This document shows positions 1-8,757 of a stretch of DNA of 64,000 nucleotides, piece after piece (the first letter of the stretch is position 1; every line of letters starts with the position of its first letter). The DNA is from Hoeflea ulvae. Lineage in GTDB: Bacteria; Pseudomonadota; Alphaproteobacteria; Rhizobiales; Rhizobiaceae. The notes under the pieces were generated by a model. It did not search any database and was not told the DNA's origin. It worked only from the letters and a program-made list of their open reading frames with translations. The stretch is from the NCBI RefSeq assembly GCF_026619435.1, contig NZ_JAOVZQ010000001.1:4471501-4535500 (forward strand), written 5' to 3'. The position numbers were made by a program, and so were the translations under genes.

Positions 1-596
1 TCGGGTACGCCCTGCTCGGCGGCCCTCTCGAAATAGGGCAAGGCCTCGAAGATACCGGCATCGCCGGGTTTCTGCGAAACCAGGAACTGCGCGTGATTGA
101 ACTGGGCGAAGGCATTGCCGGCATCCGCCGCCTTTTTCATCAGCTCTTCGGCGCGGGCGCGATCGGCTTCGACATATTTGCCCTCGAGCAGCATGACGCC
201 ATATTTGAACTGGGCGGAGGCATCGCCGCTTTCGGCGGCTTGCGCATACCAGAAGGCGGCATCGCTCATATTGCGCGGCACGCCCAGACCGGCGGCGAAC
301 AGCTCGGCCAGCAGGGTCTGCGCCGCCGGATCCCCGAGCCGTGCTCGCGGAAGCGCCAGTTCCATCGCCGTGAGATAGTAGCCCCGCTGGAAGGCGCCGA
401 ACGCCCGCACGGTCGCATCAGACGGCGACGGTCCGGCCTCGACCGGCGCCGGTGCTGCGCTTTCGGCATCCTGCGCCAGAGCGCCGCCGCCATGCAGGGC
501 CATCAGAACAGCGATCAACGGCATCCGCAATGAACGGCGTGACGCAGAACCGGTTCGCCGTGAAATCAAAGCTTCAATTTTGAACATCGGTCGCAT
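1..596 (-). CDS. Sel1-repeat (TPR-like) secreted protein, C-terminus cut by window edge
   Basis: The reading frame is open from an ATG at 596 to the window edge, so about 198 residues are visible. After a basic N-terminus comes a hydrophobic stretch ending in GGGALAQ, which looks like a Sec signal peptide cut near residue 40. The rest holds Sel1-type repeats (for example AAESGDASAQFKYGVMLLEG and AADAGNAFAQFNHAQFL), which form alpha-solenoid protein-binding scaffolds, here probably in the periplasm. The start overlaps the thiE-like stop by one base (TAATG), suggesting translational coupling. The partner is unknown. The signal peptide call is by eye. Confidence 0.75.
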   Translation of the reverse strand, partial: MRPMFKIEALISRRTGSASRRSLRMPLIAVLMALHGGGALAQDAESAAPAPVEAGPSPSDATVRAFGAFQRGYYLTAMELALPRARLGDPAAQTLLAELFAAGLGVPRNMSDAAFWYAQAAESGDASAQFKYGVMLLEGKYVEADRARAEELMKKAADAGNAFAQFNHAQFLVSQKPGDAGIFEALPYFERAAEQGVP

Positions 597-1249
597 TATC
601 GGCCGAAACGTGGCGCTTTTTCGTCAAGCAGGGCATTGATTTCGGCTACGATGCGCGGCGCCTCTGCAGGATCGGCAAAGACCGCCTTGCCGAAGGCGAT
701 GAACTCGGCGCGGGTCTGCGCCATCTCTTCGGCAAAGGCGGTGCTGGTGCCGCCCATCAGGATGCAGGGAATCTCGATCATGTCGGCCCACCATTCAGCA
801 AGCGCGATGTTCTTGGAATGTGGCTCGGGCTTGATGTCGCCGGCCACCGAGCCGAACATCACGTAATCCGGCTGCGCTTCCCCGATTGACAGCGCGGCGT
901 GACGTTCGCGCGCGTTGCCGCCACCGACGATCAGGCCCGGGGCATGCTGCTGAACCGCTTCCGCCATGGCCGTCGGCCCGACTTCAATATGCAGCCCGTC
1001 GGCACGCACCCGCCCCGCGACCCGGGTGTCGCCCGCCACGAGGGCTGCCGCGCCCGCTGCCTGAATGACCGGGATCAGCGCTTCGCAACGTCTCTGAAAG
1101 CTTTTCTCGTCAAGACCATGCTGCGGAATGATCACCGAAGCGACATCGCCGCCGCGCAACGCGTCGCCGGTTATTGCAGCGAGCTGCGCCGCATCTTCGA
1201 TATCAGGTGTCACCAATACGAGACGGCAGCGTTTGATCGGGTCTGTCAT
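596..1249 (-). CDS. thiE: Thiamine-phosphate synthase family protein
   Basis: The protein has about 217 residues and a TIM-barrel signature of the ThiE/TenI family: CRLVLVTPDIED at the N-terminus, ADGLHIEVG (the usual ADGVHLG position), IVGGGNARERHAAL, YVMFGSVAGD and a late ILMGGTS phosphate-binding turn. ThiE joins HMP-PP and thiazole phosphate to make thiamine phosphate. The start at 1249 is chosen because AGGA lies about 6 bases upstream; the longer frame has no such site. Some family motifs are divergent and there are no other thi genes or a TPP riboswitch nearby, so it may be a ThiE-like paralog rather than the main enzyme. Confidence 0.75.
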   Translation of the reverse strand: MTDPIKRCRLVLVTPDIEDAAQLAAITGDALRGGDVASVIIPQHGLDEKSFQRRCEALIPVIQAAGAAALVAGDTRVAGRVRADGLHIEVGPTAMAEAVQQHAPGLIVGGGNARERHAALSIGEAQPDYVMFGSVAGDIKPEPHSKNIALAEWWADMIEIPCILMGGTSTAFAEEMAQTRAEFIAFGKAVFADPAEAPRIVAEINALLDEKAPRFGR

Positions 1250-1341
1250 GGGAATTCCTGTCGGGTTCAACACTGAAAGCCGATATGGCCAATTGATTGC
1301 AAACGGGATAGACCGGCGCGGCACAAGGATCAACCACTGCG

Positions 1342-2118
1342 ATGATGACTGACCCGTTCTTCTATGCCACGGCCATTCCTGCCGTGATCCTGGTAGGGCT
1401 CTCCAAAGGCGGTTTCGGCGGCGCGATGGCGCTGCTCGGCGTGCCGTTGATGGCCCTGACCATTTCGCCGGTGCAGGCCGCAGCCATCCTGCTGCCGATC
1501 CTGATCGTCATGGACATGGTCAGCCTGTGGACCTGGCGCAGCCACAAGGACACTCGGACACTGGTGATCATGTTGCCTGGCGCGCTGGTCGGAATCGGCA
1601 TCGGCTGGATCACCGCCGCCTGGGTGACCGTCGCCATGATCAAGCTGATCGTCGGCGCGGTGGCGCTGTGGTTTGTCTGGCGCTATGTCGCGCAGAACCT
1701 CGCCGCCGCCCGCAATGGCGCCGAACATGCCGCCCGCGGCCACCGGCCGGTGCAGGGTGTGCTCTGGGGCACCTTGTCAGGGTTTACCAGTTTCGTCTCC
1801 CATGCCGGCGGCCCACCCTACCAGATGTACACCCTGCCACTCAGGCAGGACCCGAAGACCTATACCGGCACCAGCGTGCGGTTCTTCACGATCATCAATG
1901 CCGTCAAGCTCGCGCCCTATTTCGCACTCGGGCAGTTCGATTCAACCAATCTGTCGACTTCCCTGGCCCTCGCACCCCTGGCTCCGGTGGCGACGCTGGG
2001 CGGGGCCTATATCGTCAAGCGCATGAAACCGGACATTTTCTACCCCTTCATGTATGCGATGGTATTGCTGGCGGCGCTGAAACTGATCTGGGACGGCATG
2101 GTTTATCTCATGGCCTGA
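1342..2118 (+). CDS. TauE/SafE family sulfite/organosulfonate exporter
   Basis: A 258-residue, very hydrophobic protein with about eight membrane segments. The N-terminal VGLSKGGFGGAMALLGVPL loop and the mid-protein loop with SHAGGPPYQMY are the two half-repeat signatures of the TauE/SafE (DUF81) family. These inner-membrane carriers export sulfite or related sulfur anions; the substrate here cannot be told from sequence. Two adjacent ATG codons are possible starts. It runs divergently from thiE and is followed 65 bases later by the acyl-CoA synthetase gene. Confidence 0.88.
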   Translation: MMTDPFFYATAIPAVILVGLSKGGFGGAMALLGVPLMALTISPVQAAAILLPILIVMDMVSLWTWRSHKDTRTLVIMLPGALVGIGIGWITAAWVTVAMIKLIVGAVALWFVWRYVAQNLAAARNGAEHAARGHRPVQGVLWGTLSGFTSFVSHAGGPPYQMYTLPLRQDPKTYTGTSVRFFTIINAVKLAPYFALGQFDSTNLSTSLALAPLAPVATLGGAYIVKRMKPDIFYPFMYAMVLLAALKLIWDGMVYLMA

Positions 2119-2183
2119 TGACAGCCGGGCGTTGAGATGATTTGATGCCCCTCCGACGATCCACGAGGCACAGGAACCAGATC

Positions 2184-3839
2184 TTGAGCGCCAATCCCTA
2201 CGAAACAGATCTCGATCGCAATCCCGCCAATTACCAGCCGCTGACGCCGCTTGCCCATCTCGAACGCGCGGCACTGATCCATCCCGATCACGTGGCCATC
2301 ATCCACGGCAATTTGCGGGTGAACTACGCCAGCTTTCTCGAGCGCTCCAGACGCCTTGCCAATGCGCTGTCGGATCTCGGCATTTCCGGGGGCGACACCG
2401 TTTCGGTGATGCTGTCCAACACGCCGGCCATGCTCGAGGCCCATCACGGCGTGCCGATGACCGGCGCCGTGCTGCACTCGATCAACACCCGTCTCGACGC
2501 GCAGGCCATCGCATTCCAGCTTGACCACGCCGAATGCAAGGTTCTGATCGTGGACCGCGAATTCTCCGGCGTCGTCGCCGAAGCGCTGGCACTGGCAGAG
2601 ATGCGCCCCACCGTCATCGATTATGATGACACCGAATATCCCGAGGATGCGCCCTTTCCCAAGGGCGAGCGCATCGGCACGCTCGACTATGATGACTTCG
2701 TGTCCGCAGGCTCCGCCGATTTCAACCGTACCGTACCTGTCGATGAGTGGGATTCGGTCTCGCTGAACTACACCTCCGGCACCACCGGCAATCCCAAGGG
2801 CGTGGTCTATCACCACCGCGGCGCGGCCCTGATGGGCTATGCCAATGTCATCGCCTCGGGCATGGGCCGTCATCCGGTCTATCTCTGGACCCTGCCGATG
2901 TTTCACTGCAATGGCTGGTGTTTCCCCTGGACGCTGGGCGTTGTCGGCGGCACCCATGTCTGCCTGCGCTGGGTGCGCGCCAAGGCCATGTATGACGCCA
3001 TCGCCGATCATGGCGTTACCCATCTGTGCGGCGCCCCGATCGTCATGTCGACGCTGCTCAATGCGCCCGATGATGAAAAGCGCGACTTCTCGCACACCGT
3101 CAGCTTCAACACCGCTGCCGCCCCGCCGCCCGAGGCGGTGCTTGCCGGCATGGCCGATGCCGGATTCGAGGTGGTGCATCTTTATGGCCTGACCGAAACC
3201 TACGGCCCCGCCGTGGTCAATGAATGGAAAGACCAATGGTCCGAGCTCGAGCTCGGCGCCCGCACCACGAAGAAGGCCCGTCAGGGGGTGCGCTACCCGG
3301 CGCTGGAAGATCTGGCGGTGATGAATCCCGACACCATGGAAAAGGTGCCGGCGGATGGCGAAACCATCGGCGAGGTTATGTTCCGCGGCAATATCGTCAT
3401 GAAGGGCTACCTGAAAAATCCCGCTGCCAGCGACGAGGCCTTCCGTGGCGGCTGGTTTCACTCCGGAGACCTCGGGGTCATGCACCCCGACGGCTATTTG
3501 CAGCTCAAGGACCGGTCCAAGGACATCATCATTTCCGGCGGCGAGAACATCTCCTCGATCGAGGTCGAGGATGCGCTGTTCAAGCACCCGGCGATCATGG
3601 CTGCCGCCGTGGTGGCACGGCCCGACGACAAATGGGGCGAAACCCCTTGCGCCTTTGTCGAACTGCGGCCGGGACACACTTTGACCGAAGCCGAGGTGAT
3701 CGAACACTGCCGCGGGTTGCTGGCACGGTTCAAATGTCCGCGCACCGTGATCTTTCACGAAGTCCCCAAGACATCGACCGGAAAGATCCAGAAATTCCTG
3801 CTGCGCAATGAAGCCAAAACGCTGGGCTCGTCCTCATGA
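2184..3839 (+). CDS. Acyl-CoA synthetase (AMP-forming; DmdB/FadD-like)
   Basis: An ANL-superfamily adenylating enzyme of about 551 residues. The P-loop YTSGTTGNPKGVVYHHRG, the A5 motif YGLTETYGP, the hinge HSGDLGVMHPDGYLQLKDRSKD and the C-terminal lysine motif PKTSTGKIQKF are all intact, so it should activate a carboxylic acid to its CoA thioester in the cytoplasm. The N-terminus NPYETDLDRNPANYQPLTP is typical of rhizobial and marine proteins related to medium-chain and methylthiopropionate-CoA ligases; the substrate is not determinable. I prefer a TTG start at 2184, with AGGA upstream, over the ATG at 2142 because homologs begin at NPYE. Confidence 0.88.
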   Translation: MSANPYETDLDRNPANYQPLTPLAHLERAALIHPDHVAIIHGNLRVNYASFLERSRRLANALSDLGISGGDTVSVMLSNTPAMLEAHHGVPMTGAVLHSINTRLDAQAIAFQLDHAECKVLIVDREFSGVVAEALALAEMRPTVIDYDDTEYPEDAPFPKGERIGTLDYDDFVSAGSADFNRTVPVDEWDSVSLNYTSGTTGNPKGVVYHHRGAALMGYANVIASGMGRHPVYLWTLPMFHCNGWCFPWTLGVVGGTHVCLRWVRAKAMYDAIADHGVTHLCGAPIVMSTLLNAPDDEKRDFSHTVSFNTAAAPPPEAVLAGMADAGFEVVHLYGLTETYGPAVVNEWKDQWSELELGARTTKKARQGVRYPALEDLAVMNPDTMEKVPADGETIGEVMFRGNIVMKGYLKNPAASDEAFRGGWFHSGDLGVMHPDGYLQLKDRSKDIIISGGENISSIEVEDALFKHPAIMAAAVVARPDDKWGETPCAFVELRPGHTLTEAEVIEHCRGLLARFKCPRTVIFHEVPKTSTGKIQKFLLRNEAKTLGSSS

Positions 3840-4047
3840 GGCCCATGCCCTGAAATGGACGAAAGACCGGAGCCGGAGCTGACGGCGTGATGTCCGGCGC
3901 TTGAGGATCAGCACAGCAGTTTTTGGCGGTGCGGGTGCGATAGTCTTGCAAACCGCCCGGTTTGACTGTGCCTGTGCCGCACAATGTCTGCCGCTGCAAT
4001 GCACAAAAAAGCTTGCCCGGATAAACTCTTTGATTTAGCTTTGTTTT

Positions 4048-4305
4048 ATGACCACGGATGCTTTCCAAGCTATCGCCGATGCCAACAGGCGCTATCTATT
4101 GGAAGAGTTGCGACGCCATCCCCGGACCGTCAATGAACTGGCCGCCGGCCTGCCGATCAGCCGTCCCGCGGTTTCCCAGCACCTCAAGGCGCTTCTCGAA
4201 AGCAATTTGGTGACGGTCAGCAGCCAGGGCACACGCCGGATCTACGCGATCAACACCGCCGGTTTCATGCATCTCAATCTCTGGATCGACCAGTTCTGGG
4301 ATTGA
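4048..4305 (+). CDS. Small ArsR-family winged-helix transcriptional regulator
   Basis: An 85-residue protein made almost only of a winged-helix domain: IADANRRYLLEEL, then TVNELAAGLPISRPAVSQHLKALLESNLV (recognition helix SRPAVSQHLKAL), then a wing ending GTRRIYAIN. There are no cysteine pairs typical of metal-sensing ArsR proteins, so the signal is probably not a metal, or the protein senses through a partner. No Shine-Dalgarno sequence is seen in the AT-rich leader, which may mean a very short or absent leader. The 208 bases before it hold no gene. Confidence 0.82.
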   Translation: MTTDAFQAIADANRRYLLEELRRHPRTVNELAAGLPISRPAVSQHLKALLESNLVTVSSQGTRRIYAINTAGFMHLNLWIDQFWD

Positions 4306-4365
4306 TCTCCCGTTGCAGCCTGCACCCGGCCGTGGCGATGCCGTCCCGGCTCGAATTCCGGTCAC

Positions 4366-4394
4366 AAAAAAGGCGCGGGATGAAACCCCGCGCC
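4366..4394 (-). terminator. Intrinsic terminator of the DUF465 gene
   Basis: Read on the minus strand, an 8-bp GC-rich stem (GGCGCGGG pairing with CCCGCGCC) is followed directly by six T. It lies just downstream of the minus-strand DUF465 gene and converges on the arsR-like gene. Confidence 0.85.
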
Positions 4395-4422
4395 GTGTCA
4401 TCATGGTGTCACGCGAATCTGA

Positions 4423-4599
4423 TCAATGCTGGGTCTCGGACCTGAGGCGGTTGATCTGATCCTTAAGGCGTAATTTGCGTCGTTTGATGTCAGCGATCAT
4501 CTCGTCATGGACAGATGGCTGGGTTTGGACTGACCGAAGTTCAGCCTCCAGATCACCGTGCTTCTTTTCGAGTGTGGCAAGATGAGCATCAATCGACAT
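4423..4599 (-). CDS. DUF465 (YdcH-like) small coiled-coil protein
   Basis: A 58-residue, highly charged protein: LATLEKKHGDLEAELRSVQ, then IADIKRRKLRLKDQINRLR. The two helices with a turn are the DUF465/YdcH pattern. Its function is unknown. The start at 4599 is set by AGGAGA 8 bases upstream. A second, shorter-spaced DUF465 gene lies divergently at 4810, so the two may share the 210-base control region and perhaps pair as coiled coils (inference). Confidence 0.85.
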   Translation of the reverse strand: MSIDAHLATLEKKHGDLEAELRSVQTQPSVHDEMIADIKRRKLRLKDQINRLRSETQH

Positions 4600-4809
4600 G
4601 GGCGTCTCCTTTGTTGGGATGCGCCGGCGCCGGAACACCGGTGCAAATCACTTGTTGACGGCTGGAAGTGTGCCACGGCTTTTTCCTTTTGTCGAAGGTG
4701 ATTTCTATCTGGGGATAACTTCCCGTTACACCTGTTTATGTGGTAGGAGCGCGGCAACGACAAAAAGGTCGGGCACGCGCCGACAGGATGAATAAGACGG
4801 GGAAACTGC

Positions 4810-5013
4810 ATGTCCGATCAGGAACAGGCGGAATTGCGCATGTTGGTGGCACGGTTGCGCCATGAGCACGAGGACTTCGATGTCGCAATCAACGCCATGA
4901 TCAAGGTGGGTTGTGACCAGCTGCGCATCCAACGCATGAAAAAGAAGAAACTTGCGATCAAGGACAAGATCAGCAAGATCGAAGACCAGATCATTCCCGA
5001 CATCATAGCCTGA
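4810..5013 (+). CDS. DUF465 (YdcH-like) small coiled-coil protein
   Basis: A 67-residue helical protein with the DUF465 pattern: [20 protein letters not shown] then [19 protein letters not shown]. It is a divergent paralog of the gene at 4423-4599. It precedes purE by 16 bases on the same strand, so it is probably co-transcribed with purEK. Its role is unknown. Confidence 0.83.
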   Translation: MSDQEQAELRMLVARLRHEHEDFDVAINAMIKVGCDQLRIQRMKKKKLAIKDKISKIEDQIIPDIIA

Positions 5014-5029
5014 CCTCGCGGAGCTGCGC

Positions 5030-5530
5030 ATGACTGACAACCCGATTCCGAAGGTCGCCGTGATCATGGGGAGCCAGTCGGACTGGCCCACGATGAAACA
5101 CGCCGCCGATACCCTGGCCGAGCTCGGCATTGCCCATCAGCCCCTCATCATCTCGGCGCACCGCACACCGGACCGCCTGGTTGCCTTTGCAAAAGGCGCC
5201 CGCGCCGACGGCTTCCAGGTGATCATTGCCGGAGCCGGGGGTGCTGCCCACCTGCCCGGCATGACCGCGGCCTTTACGCCGTTGCCGGTGTTCGGGGTTC
5301 CAGTCGAGTCCAAGGCGCTTTCGGGACAGGACAGCCTGCTCTCGATCGTGCAGATGCCCGCCGGCATCCCGGTCGGCACCCTGGCAATCGGCAAGGCAGG
5401 CGCGGTCAACGCCGCCCTGCTCGCCGCAAGCGTTCTGGCGCTCAATGATGCGGCGCTGGCTGACAGGCTCGATGACTGGCGCCAGGCCCGCACCGATGCC
5501 GTGGCCGACGCACCGGTCGATCAGCCATGA
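5030..5530 (+). CDS. purE: N5-carboxyaminoimidazole ribonucleotide mutase
   Basis: A class I PurE of 166 residues. It carries [14 protein letters not shown] (phosphate and substrate loop), [10 protein letters not shown] with the catalytic histidine, [14 protein letters not shown], and [17 protein letters not shown]. It moves the carboxyl group of N5-CAIR to make CAIR in de novo purine synthesis and usually forms a cytoplasmic octamer. A GGAG site precedes the ATG. The end overlaps purK by four bases (ATGA), the usual coupled purEK arrangement. Confidence 0.97.
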   Translation: MTDNPIPKVAVIMGSQSDWPTMKHAADTLAELGIAHQPLIISAHRTPDRLVAFAKGARADGFQVIIAGAGGAAHLPGMTAAFTPLPVFGVPVESKALSGQDSLLSIVQMPAGIPVGTLAIGKAGAVNAALLAASVLALNDAALADRLDDWRQARTDAVADAPVDQP

Positions 5531-6615
5531 GCGCGCAGCCGCTGGCGCCGGGCGCCATGATCGGCATCATCGGCGGCGGCCAGCTTGGCCGGATGCTGGC
5601 GATGGCCGCAGCGCGCCTGGGCTACAAGACCATCATTCTCGAACCCGATATCCATGCGCCCGCCGCCCAGGTCGCCAACAGCCAGATTGTCGCAAGCTAT
5701 GACGATCCGGAAGCCCTGGAGCAACTGGCCGAATTTTGTGACGTGGTCACCTATGAATTCGAGAACGTGCCGGTGGCAGCGGTTCAGTGGCTCGAAGCCC
5801 ATGTCGCGGTCAGGCCGGGATCCAAGGCGCTGGAGGTGGCGCAGGACCGGCTGCTGGAAAAGACCATGGCGCGGGACCTCGGAGCCGAAACGGCCCTGTT
5901 CGCCGCAGTAGCGACCCGCTCCGAGCTGGACACGGCCATCACCACCACCGGGCTGCCGGCTGTGCTCAAGACCACCCGTCTGGGCTATGACGGCAAGGGC
6001 CAGGCCAAGCTGGTCAAGCCGGAAGACGCCGATCCCGCCTTGGCTGCAATGCACGGCCAGATGGCCATCCTCGAATCCTTCGTTCATTTCGATTGCGAAG
6101 TCTCGGTGATCGCCGCGCGCGGCCTGTCGGGTGAAGTTCGCGCCTTTGACGTCGCCGAAAATGTCCATCGCAACCATATCCTGCACACATCCACCGTGCC
6201 CTCGACGCTTGGAGCCGAAGCCCGCGCCGAGGCGATCAGGATCGCCGCCGCGATCGCCGGTCATCTGGAGTATGTCGGGGTGTTTGCCGTCGAATTCTTT
6301 GCCGTTCGCGATAGGGAGCGGCACCGGCTGCTTGTCAACGAGATTGCGCCGCGGGTTCACAATTCCGGTCACTGGACGGAAGCCGCCTGCGCCATTTCGC
6401 AATTCGAGCAGCATATTCGCGCCATCACCGGCCTTCCGCTGGGCGACCCCGCGCGGCATTCCGACTGCGTCATGGAAAACCTGATCGGCGACGACATCAC
6501 CCGCGTGCCCGGCTTGGCGACCGAATCCGGCACCGTGTTGCATCTTTACGGCAAGTCCGACGCCCGCCCCGGCCGCAAGATGGGCCATGTCACCCGGATC
6601 AGCCCGCTGACATAG
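5527..6615 (+). CDS. purK: 5-(carboxyamino)imidazole ribonucleotide synthase
   Basis: A 362-residue ATP-grasp enzyme. The N-terminal [22 protein letters not shown] fold, the ATP-grasp core [13 protein letters not shown] and [18 protein letters not shown], and the metal-binding [14 protein letters not shown] match PurK. It uses ATP and bicarbonate to carboxylate AIR to N5-CAIR, which PurE then uses. Length is normal. It is translationally coupled to purE and followed by a hairpin terminator. Confidence 0.97.
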   Translation: MSAQPLAPGAMIGIIGGGQLGRMLAMAAARLGYKTIILEPDIHAPAAQVANSQIVASYDDPEALEQLAEFCDVVTYEFENVPVAAVQWLEAHVAVRPGSKALEVAQDRLLEKTMARDLGAETALFAAVATRSELDTAITTTGLPAVLKTTRLGYDGKGQAKLVKPEDADPALAAMHGQMAILESFVHFDCEVSVIAARGLSGEVRAFDVAENVHRNHILHTSTVPSTLGAEARAEAIRIAAAIAGHLEYVGVFAVEFFAVRDRERHRLLVNEIAPRVHNSGHWTEAACAISQFEQHIRAITGLPLGDPARHSDCVMENLIGDDITRVPGLATESGTVLHLYGKSDARPGRKMGHVTRISPLT

Positions 6616-6702
6616 GCGCCAGGGGCCGGATTCAGGAGGGAAAAGGTCCCCCCGGAGTTGACAGCAAATGCCCAAGCGGCTACATGCGGTCCAACCGATG
6701 AG

Positions 6703-6726
6703 CGCGTCCCTTGGTGGCGCGTTTTT
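6703..6726 (+). terminator. Intrinsic terminator of purEK
   Basis: CGCGTCCC and GTGGCGCG form a 7-8 bp stem with a 3-base loop, followed by five T. It lies 87 bases after the purK stop and before rpmJ. Confidence 0.65.
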
Positions 6727-6774
6727 GTTTGAATGGGCAGCCTCTTTCGCCCGCATAACCCGCGGATCAGAACA

Positions 6775-6900
6775 ATGAAGATCAAGAATTCGCTTAAATC
6801 GCTCAAAGCACGCCACCGCGACAACCGTCTGGTTCGCCGCAAGGGCCGCGTTTACATCATCAACAAGCAGAACCCGCGCTTCAAGGCTCGTCAGGGCTGA
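6775..6900 (+). CDS. rpmJ: 50S ribosomal protein L36 (zinc-free type)
   Basis: This is a 41-residue very basic protein, beginning [20 protein letters not shown] and ending [13 protein letters not shown]. It is the C-minus form of bL36: the four zinc ligands of the usual form are absent (no Cys, and only one His at position 14), and the short insertion typical of the YkgO type is present. In rhizobia this form normally serves as the housekeeping L36. It stands alone between purK and the TPR gene rather than in a ribosomal operon. Confidence 0.95.
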   Translation: MKIKNSLKSLKARHRDNRLVRRKGRVYIINKQNPRFKARQG

Positions 6901-6970
6901 AGCAGCAGGTCGCTTTGCGATCACTGAAATTTGCATTTGATCTTTGGCGCAGACGGTCTAGTTTTCCGTC

Positions 6971-7582
6971 ATGCGCCATTTTTCATTTTCAAGATTTTTG
7001 TTCCTGACCGTAGCTGTGGCCCTGTCCACGGCCATGGCCGGACATTCGGCTATGGCCCAGACCCGGCCCGAGCCGCTTCAATCGAGCGTCTCCGAGGCAC
7101 CGGCAGACACGCTCGACAGCCTGTTTTCCCAGCTCAAGCGCACCCGCGACGCCAGGCAGGCCAAGCGAATCAGCGAGCGCATCTGGACACGCTGGCGCGA
7201 TTCGGGAAGCGCCACCACCAACCTCCTGCTGCAATGGGCCGACAAGGCCATATCCGACCAGAAAAACGGGCTGGCGCTCGATCTGCTGGACCAGGTGATC
7301 GTGCTCAAACCGGATTTTGCCGAGGGCTGGAACCGGCGCGCCACGCTGCATTACATGATGGGCAATCATTCGAAATCGATGACCGACATCAACCGCGTGC
7401 TGGCGCTTGAACCCCGCCATTTCGGCGCCATCGCCGGCCTGGCCGCCATTCTCTCCGATTCCGGAAATGACGAGCTTGAGCTGCGCGCCTGGGAGCAGAT
7501 GCTCGAGATCTACCCGGCTAATCACCAGGCCCAGGAGAAGGTCGCGGACCTGACCGACAAACTCACCGGCAGCAAGATCTGA
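6971..7582 (+). CDS. Exported TPR-repeat protein
   Basis: A 203-residue protein. A signal peptide is clear: a basic N-terminus, then LFLTVAVALSTAMAGHSAMAQ. After a helical section (LDSLFSQLKRTRDARQAKRI), two to three tetratricopeptide repeats follow (ALDLLDQVIVLKPDFAEGWNRRATLHYMMG and ITDI-like NRVLALEPRHFGAIAGLAAIL). This suggests a periplasmic protein-protein scaffold. Nothing shows its partner. Confidence 0.82.
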   Translation: MRHFSFSRFLFLTVAVALSTAMAGHSAMAQTRPEPLQSSVSEAPADTLDSLFSQLKRTRDARQAKRISERIWTRWRDSGSATTNLLLQWADKAISDQKNGLALDLLDQVIVLKPDFAEGWNRRATLHYMMGNHSKSMTDINRVLALEPRHFGAIAGLAAILSDSGNDELELRAWEQMLEIYPANHQAQEKVADLTDKLTGSKI

Positions 7583-7699
7583 GCTCCCCCTGAAACTTTT
7601 CTCTCTTGAAACAGTAGCGCATGAAAGGGCCTCCTGCCCTCGCCTTCAGCCAGATAGCGTCGCCCCTTGATGTTGCCCCACAGACCGATCCTCACCACC

Positions 7700-8731
7700 A
7701 TGATCTATATTCTCGCCGCCCTGTTTCTGCTGATTGCCGGCCTTGCCATCTGGACCCGGATGAAGGCCCGCGAGATCGAGGCGCTCTATCCGCCGGTCGG
7801 CGAGATGATCGATGTCGGCGGGTACCGGCTTCACGCGGTCCACATTCCCCGCCCCGACACCGCCGACCTGCCGCCACTGGTGTTCATCCACGGCGCCAGC
7901 GGCAATCTCTTAGACCAGATGATCCCGTTCAGGCCGCAGCTCGAAGGCCGCGCCGAGATGCTGTTCATCGACCGGCCGGGCCATGGCTGGTCCGAGCGCG
8001 GCGATGCGGCCAATGATACGCCCGACGGTCAGGCCGCAGCCATCGTGCAGGCGATGCAGGCCAAGGGCATCTCCAAGGCGGTCATCATCGGCCATTCCTT
8101 CGGCGGAGCAATCGCGGCGAGCCTGGCGCTCGGCCATCCCGAGGCTGTTGCGGGCCTCGTGTTCCTGGCACCAGCGACACATCCCTGGCCCGGCGGCATT
8201 GCCTGGTATTACGGCCTGACCAGCACGCCGCTGATCGGCAAGCTGTTTGCCAATGTGCTGGCCCTCCCGGCGGGGCTGACACGGCTGGAAAGCGGCTCGG
8301 CCTGCGTCTTCGCCCCGAACCCGACACCCGCCGGCTACATATCTGAAACCGCACCGGCCCTGGTGCTCAGGCCACGGGCCTTTCGCTACAACGCCATCGA
8401 TGTCTCGAACCTGAAGCCCTATGTCACGCGCATCGCCCCGCGCTACACCGAGATCACGGCGCCGACGGTGATTGTCACCGGCGACAGCGATGCGATTGTG
8501 CTGGCGCACATACATTCGGAAGGTCTGGCGCGGGATATCGAGGGAGCGGAACTGGTCTGGGTTCGCAATCTCGGGCACAAGCCTGATCACGTCACGACGA
8601 CGCTTGCAGTCGCCGCCATCGAGAAGGTGTCCGGCCTCGAAGTGGATCTGCAGCAGGCTGCCGCGCGCGCCGAGACCGCGCTGGCCAATGACCATGCCAG
8701 CTGTCCCGGCGAAGTTTCCTCCGCCGGGTAA
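7700..8731 (+). CDS. Alpha/beta hydrolase, membrane-anchored
   Basis: About 343 residues. The first 22 residues (IYILAALFLLIAGLAIW) form a single membrane anchor. The fold is alpha/beta hydrolase: PLVFIHGASGN oxyanion region, nucleophile elbow GHSFGGAIA, acid in VTGDSDAIV, and catalytic histidine in RNLGHKPDHV. The substrate is unknown. An ATG at 7670 in the same frame is an alternative start; neither has a strong ribosome-binding site. It converges on the pyruvate kinase gene. Confidence 0.8.
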   Translation: MIYILAALFLLIAGLAIWTRMKAREIEALYPPVGEMIDVGGYRLHAVHIPRPDTADLPPLVFIHGASGNLLDQMIPFRPQLEGRAEMLFIDRPGHGWSERGDAANDTPDGQAAAIVQAMQAKGISKAVIIGHSFGGAIAASLALGHPEAVAGLVFLAPATHPWPGGIAWYYGLTSTPLIGKLFANVLALPAGLTRLESGSACVFAPNPTPAGYISETAPALVLRPRAFRYNAIDVSNLKPYVTRIAPRYTEITAPTVIVTGDSDAIVLAHIHSEGLARDIEGAELVWVRNLGHKPDHVTTTLAVAAIEKVSGLEVDLQQAAARAETALANDHASCPGEVSSAG

Positions 8732-8757
8732 GGTTTTACAGGCTGATCCAAAGTCGC